Position numbers and translations under genes: made by a program. From CALLCD01 sp039196965 (lineage in GTDB: Bacteria > Pseudomonadota > Alphaproteobacteria > Caulobacterales > Hyphomonadaceae), in NCBI GenBank assembly GCA_039196965.1, contig JBCCUK010000004.1, positions 1-64,000 of the forward strand: a DNA stretch of 64,000 bases, in the 5' to 3' direction. The notes beneath the pieces were generated by a model, which saw only the letters and a program-made list of their open reading frames with translations, was not told the DNA's origin and ran no database searches. Of the stretch, positions 60,386 through 64,000 are shown one piece after another (positions within the stretch are counted from its first letter, which is position 1; every line of letters starts with the position of its first letter).

Positions 60386-61695
60386 TTGCTCCCACGCCCC
60401 GGGCTGTATGGATCACAGCCATTGGCATACCGGTTTTGCTGGCGCTTGCCATATGGGTCCCGGCGCTATGGGCATTGTCGGGCGCGTGGATTATCGGCAT
60501 CAGTGGACTGATACTTTATGATGCCATCCGCGCCGCAAAATTAAGTGAATTCCAGGCAGATATTGATCCACCAAGCCTTATCTACATCGATGGTGTGGAA
60601 GACATTGCGGTACGACTATCATTCAACGAAGGTCCCCTGCCACAAAGGCTTGAAGTCAAACTCGATACGGACCCGCTCCTGAAAGACATCCCCACACAGG
60701 GGCTACGCGGTTTTGATGGCTATCAGCGCCCTCACACGTTCCGCGTCACAGCCCTGCAGAGAGGCACTGCCAACCTCGAAACCCTTTGGGTACGTTGGAA
60801 GGGGCCGTTGGGCCTCGTTCAGAAACGCGTGAAGAAACCCCTCAATATATCGATCGCCGTCGTGCCAAACATCCGATGGGTGAAAGAAGAAGCGGTGCGC
60901 ATATATTCCCGCGACGCTGATTTCGGCATCAAACGCCAGATCGATCGCGGCGATGGATCGGAATTCGATGCGTTGAGAGAATTCTCAGCCGGCATGGATC
61001 GCCGCGCCATCGACTGGAAACACTCCGCCCGGCATCGCCAGCTACTGGCAAAAGAGTTCCGTACAGAGCGCAATCACAACATTGTCTTTGCCTTCGATAC
61101 AGGTCGGCTGATGTGTGAGCCGCTCGGCGAAATCCCCAAACTCGACCGGGCAATAAATGCGGCGCTATTGCTCGCCTATGTATCCCTGCGCTCAGGCGAC
61201 AAGACGGCTCTTTACAGTTTCGATGCGCGGCCCGGCCTGACCAGCGGCATCATGACCGGGCCAAGCGCCTTCAACCATATGCAGGCCCTCGCTGCACAGC
61301 TTGAATACACCTCCAATGAGGCAAACTACACGCTGGCCCTGACCGATCTTTCAAGCCGTCTCGAACGGCGATCCCTGATCATTCTGTTCACAGACTTTGT
61401 CGATACCGTCTCATCAGAGCTGATGCTGGACACAATAACGCGGCTAACGGGCCGTCATCTGGTTCTGTTCGCAACGTTTCAGGATGCAGCATTGGAAATG
61501 ATGGTGGATGCGCCGCCCGATACGCCAAATGCCATCAGCCGGGCAGTTATAGCCGATAGTCTTTTATCCGAGCGCCAGCTCGTCTTTCGCAAACTTCAAA
61601 GACTTGGTGTGCAGATCATTGAAACCACCCCGGAGCGATTGAGTTCCAACCTCATATCCCGATACCTGGAAATCAAGCAAAGGGACATGCTGTGA
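60382..61695 (+). CDS. DUF58 (vWA-like) domain membrane protein
   Basis: 437 residues: two N-terminal membrane segments (about 10-50), a DUF11-like beta domain (about 60-190) and the DUF58 core at about 190-260: GDGSEFDALREFSAGMDRR-type, then DWKHSARHRQLLAKEF. A vWA-like Rossmann domain follows with VFAFDTGRLM (a MIDAS-like DxG in place of DxSxS) and LIILFTDFVDT. MoxR usually acts on such proteins. Start ATG overlaps the MoxR stop (ATGA). Location is expected to be the inner membrane with the DUF58 domain in the cytosol. Confidence 0.9.
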   Translation: MIAPTPRAVWITAIGIPVLLALAIWVPALWALSGAWIIGISGLILYDAIRAAKLSEFQADIDPPSLIYIDGVEDIAVRLSFNEGPLPQRLEVKLDTDPLLKDIPTQGLRGFDGYQRPHTFRVTALQRGTANLETLWVRWKGPLGLVQKRVKKPLNISIAVVPNIRWVKEEAVRIYSRDADFGIKRQIDRGDGSEFDALREFSAGMDRRAIDWKHSARHRQLLAKEFRTERNHNIVFAFDTGRLMCEPLGEIPKLDRAINAALLLAYVSLRSGDKTALYSFDARPGLTSGIMTGPSAFNHMQALAAQLEYTSNEANYTLALTDLSSRLERRSLIILFTDFVDTVSSELMLDTITRLTGRHLVLFATFQDAALEMMVDAPPDTPNAISRAVIADSLLSERQLVFRKLQRLGVQIIETTPERLSSNLISRYLEIKQRDML

Positions 61696-62696
61696 GCGAC
61701 CTTCTCAAATCCTACCGTTTTCGGGAAGAACGCGAAGCGGACTGGAAGAAGCTGGACTACATACTCGGCCGGGCACAGCGCTACGGGATAAAGTCGCTTT
61801 CGGACGACGAGATGTTAAATCTCCCACGGCTGTATCGACAAGCCGTCTCGTCCCTCTCTGTGGCCAAATCCATCTCATTGGATCACAGTCTTATTAGCTA
61901 TCTGGAAAACCTCTGTACACGCAGCTATTTCTTCGTATACGGGACACGCACCACGCTTGGTCAAAGATTGGCACAGTTCTTCAGGCGTGACTGGCCACGG
62001 GCGGTGAGCGGCGCATGGAGGGCAACGCTACTCTCCGCCTTATGCCTATTCGGAGGGACACTGGTCGCCTTCATCCTCTGCATGGTTGATATGGAATGGT
62101 TCTGGTCTCTCCAGTCAGGCGGATTGATGGGGGACCGAAACCCGAACGCCTCTACAGATGCACTGAGAGCGACCCTTTATAGCGATGTAACGGATGTCGA
62201 CGGAATGCTCAGCGCCTTTTCGGCTCAGCTGTTCTCGAACAATTCCGGCGTTGCTCTGTTTGCGTTTGCCCTTGGTTTCATGTTTGGCATCCCCACGGCC
62301 CTGCTGCTCATTTATAATGGGGTCGTTCTCGGTACATTTTATGCGCTGTTCTGGAGCCGCGGGCTCGGCTACGAAGTGACCGGCTGGCTGTTCATTCACG
62401 GCGTGACGGAGCTATTCGGCATCGTTCTGGCGGGGGCCGCCGGATTTATGATCGGCGGCGCAGTGGCATTCCCGAGCGATCAGAGCCGTCTCGCCTCGGC
62501 TCGTGATAAGGGGCAAACAGCCGCTCTGATTGCCGCCGGGGTCGTGGTTATGATGTTTATCGCCGCGCTGCTCGAAGGGTTCGGGCGACAACTGATCAAT
62601 TCAGATTCGGTCCGCTACATCATCGCAATCACAACGGCGATTTTGTGGGCGAGCTATTTTTACCTGCCAAGACGCAAGAGGAAGACACATGTCTGA
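61692..62696 (+). CDS. SpoIIM family membrane protein
   Basis: A 334-residue multi-pass protein. N-terminal cytosolic helices (1-105), then about five or six membrane segments: LLSALCLFGGTLVAFILCMVD, ALFAFALGFMFGIPTALLLIY, VLGTFYALFW, FIHGVTELFGIVLAGAAGFM, AALIAAGVVVMMFIAALLEG and a final helix. The HGVTELFGI element is the SpoIIM signature. In this organism it has nothing to do with sporulation; it is a regular member of MoxR operons. Start GTG overlaps the preceding stop; the end overlaps RDD by 8 bases. Confidence 0.9.
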   Translation: MSDLLKSYRFREEREADWKKLDYILGRAQRYGIKSLSDDEMLNLPRLYRQAVSSLSVAKSISLDHSLISYLENLCTRSYFFVYGTRTTLGQRLAQFFRRDWPRAVSGAWRATLLSALCLFGGTLVAFILCMVDMEWFWSLQSGGLMGDRNPNASTDALRATLYSDVTDVDGMLSAFSAQLFSNNSGVALFAFALGFMFGIPTALLLIYNGVVLGTFYALFWSRGLGYEVTGWLFIHGVTELFGIVLAGAAGFMIGGAVAFPSDQSRLASARDKGQTAALIAAGVVVMMFIAALLEGFGRQLINSDSVRYIIAITTAILWASYFYLPRRKRKTHV

Positions 62697-63618
62697 GACC
62701 GTAGCGTCTCCTGAGAACGTCCACAAAGCGCGACGCCGTCGCGCCCGCATGGCCAACCAGGCGCGCGAGAAGAAGACAGTGCGGGAGCTGTTGACCCCGG
62801 AAGGGGCCAGGCTGCACCTGCGCATTGCCTCCGCCTCGGAACGCGCCGGCGCTTTCATTATCGATTTCATTATCCTGATCACCGCGCTCATCATTGGGAT
62901 ACTGTTGATTGGGTTCGTTGCGCAGGAATTCGGCTTTCAAGGCTGGAACATTGCCGGTGCCGTGGCAATGCTGTTCTCGTTCGTTTTGAGGACATTCTAT
63001 TTCATCTTCTTCGAGATGGGCCGTCGCGCCGCAACTCCGGGCAAACGCCTACTCGGTCTTCGCGTGGCAGCACGAAACGGCGGTCGATTGACAGCGAATG
63101 CCGTCTTCGCCCGGAATTTCATTCGCGAGATTGAGGTCTTCCTCCCTTTATCTTTCCTTCTGAGTGCAAGCGATGACATTAACGGGTTGATCGCCCTCTT
63201 GGGGCTCATCTGGTCAGCTCTTTTTTTGTTCTTTCCCATTTTCAATCGGGACAAGCTGAGAGCCGGAGATATCATTGCGGGCACTTGGGTGATCCATGCG
63301 CCAAAAATGAAGCTCCAGCAGGACATGGCCGCCGGGCAGACAGTGGATTCCACTTCAGGATCCCCTTATGCGTTCACCCATGAGCAGATGGACACATACG
63401 GTGTCTATGAACTCCAGGTTCTGGAAAGTGTTCTGCGCCAATCCAGCGGAAAGACCAAAGCTGAAGTTGCCGAGCAAATCAGGGCAAAAATCGGATGGTC
63501 CGGTATAGAGGGGGAAACCGATAGAGCTTTCCTCGAGGCGTTCTATGCGAGCCTTCGCAAGCACCTAGAACAACGGCTTCTTATGGGCGACCGAAAGACC
63601 GATCAATTCGACACATAA
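62689..63618 (+). CDS. RDD family membrane protein
   Basis: 309 residues: a basic N terminus (RARMANQAREKK), then an RDD domain (about 45-210) with ERAGAFIIDFIILITALIIG, the FYFIFFEMGRRAATPGKRLLGLRV segment split around residues 105-130, three to four membrane helices and a further pair near 160-190. A soluble C-terminal tail of about 100 residues ends TDQFDT. RDD proteins are mostly uncharacterised; some act as cation antiporters. It starts inside the SpoIIM gene (8-base overlap). Confidence 0.89.
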   Translation: MSETVASPENVHKARRRRARMANQAREKKTVRELLTPEGARLHLRIASASERAGAFIIDFIILITALIIGILLIGFVAQEFGFQGWNIAGAVAMLFSFVLRTFYFIFFEMGRRAATPGKRLLGLRVAARNGGRLTANAVFARNFIREIEVFLPLSFLLSASDDINGLIALLGLIWSALFLFFPIFNRDKLRAGDIIAGTWVIHAPKMKLQQDMAAGQTVDSTSGSPYAFTHEQMDTYGVYELQVLESVLRQSSGKTKAEVAEQIRAKIGWSGIEGETDRAFLEAFYASLRKHLEQRLLMGDRKTDQFDT

Positions 63619-63634
63619 ATCAGGGAGGATACGA

Positions 63635-64000
63635 ATGACACCGAAAATACTCTGCGATGGTTTTGCATTTCTCGAAGGCCCGAGATGGCACGACGGCGTG
63701 CTCTGGGTTTCCGACATGCATGGCGATGCTGTGTTCAAGATCTCACTCGATGGCAGCTACGAAAAGGTCATGGATGTTCCCGAACAGCCCTCCGGCCTCG
63801 GATGGCTGCCGAACGGGGACATGTTGATTGTCTCCATGCTCGACAAGAAACTGCTCCGCCGAAAGCCCGACGGGAAAGTAAGCGAGCATGCGGACGTCAG
63901 CGCTCTGGTGCCCCGCAGGATCAATGACATGATCGTAGACACGCTTGGCCGGGCGTGGGTCGGGAATTTCGGATTTCTGTTCGATGAGGGCGAACCGCCC
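63635..64000 (+). CDS. SMP-30/gluconolactonase family protein (cut by window edge)
   Basis: The first 122 residues of a six-bladed beta-propeller hydrolase; the gene runs off the right edge. Seen: FLEGPRWHDGVLWVSDMHG, with the metal-binding Glu in EGPRW, PSGLGWLPNGDMLIVSM and RINDMIVDTLGRAWVGNFG, where the Asn-Asp pair is another metal ligand site. Members open sugar lactones or act on organophosphate-like esters. GGGAGG lies 7 bases before the ATG. It is 16 bases after the RDD gene and may be the last gene of that operon. Confidence 0.9.
   Translation, partial: MTPKILCDGFAFLEGPRWHDGVLWVSDMHGDAVFKISLDGSYEKVMDVPEQPSGLGWLPNGDMLIVSMLDKKLLRRKPDGKVSEHADVSALVPRRINDMIVDTLGRAWVGNFGFLFDEGEPP

Noticed and set aside
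61692..62696. SpoIIM homologue as evidence of sporulation
   Set aside because: The neighbours are MoxR-operon genes, and outside Firmicutes this family is common without sporulation.
1..64000. tRNA, rRNA, CRISPR arrays, insertion sequences, long direct repeats
   Set aside because: Gaps between genes are short, and I found no cloverleaf-like, array-like or transposase-encoding sequence by reading; a search with dedicated models was not possible.

Overview
The window is a dense, plasmid-free-looking stretch of chromosome from an alphaproteobacterium. The likely group is the stalked/marine Hyphomonadales-Parvularculales side (inferred, not searched). Pointers are a TipF-like degenerate-EAL protein, a cobalamin methionine synthase split into two polypeptides, a DUF1244 protein, many secreted S9 peptidases and esterases, and TonB-dependent uptake. 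Base composition is moderately GC-rich by eye (not computed). About 66 protein genes cover nearly everything. I see no rRNA, tRNA, CRISPR array, insertion sequence or prophage block.

Left part (1-13.5 kb): a partial acyl-CoA dehydrogenase and a crotonase (fatty-acid type CoA chemistry), galactokinase, and a fold-III ornithine/lysine decarboxylase. A DUF2946-like small protein plus a ZnuD-like TonB receptor follow, with a Zur-box-like sequence in front (probable zinc uptake). Then come DUF1244, a TetR-hydrolase-quinone reductase operon, a membrane protein, two lipoproteins (one an M23 peptidase) and a flavin monooxygenase.

Middle-left (13.6-28.2 kb): two coupled PaaI-type thioesterases, a glycosyltransferase and an HDAC-like amidohydrolase. 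Next is a two-gene membrane cassette with a TIR-like cytosolic domain. Then come a lipoprotein that is only the tail of an amidohydrolase, a secreted formamidase-like protein, TipF-like, an inactivated metallo-beta-lactamase-fold lipoprotein behind an FAH-family enzyme, and a lone GmrSD-type (DUF262-DUF1524) defence nuclease. The stretch closes with an SDR, two Rid proteins (one cytosolic, one lipoprotein), a hotdog protein and a renalase-like flavoprotein.

Middle (28.3-39.8 kb): two glycosyltransferases, MATE pump, AidB-like dehydrogenase, DUF952-PyrD, a LexA/S24-type self-cleaving regulator, a tandem pair of secreted paralogues and an S9 peptidase.

Methionine operon (40-47 kb, minus strand): an ArsR-methyltransferase fusion regulator under a near-perfect 24-bp palindrome, then metF, the homocysteine-methyltransferase half of MetH, a gamma-glutamylcyclotransferase-like protein, a PPOX-family protein, DUF1428, the folate/B12/activation half of MetH and a VOC protein. 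Nearly all junctions are ATGA overlaps or a few bases, so the two MetH halves are co-transcribed with three small genes between them.

Right part (47-64 kb): MlaA and MlaC (outer-membrane lipid asymmetry), EttA, YceI, a DPP-IV-like lipoprotein with a Nudix gene, two DUF1330 paralogues, a type-B carboxylesterase and fRMsr. The window ends with a tightly overlapped DUF4129-DUF4350-MoxR-DUF58-SpoIIM-RDD operon followed by the start of an SMP-30 family gene.
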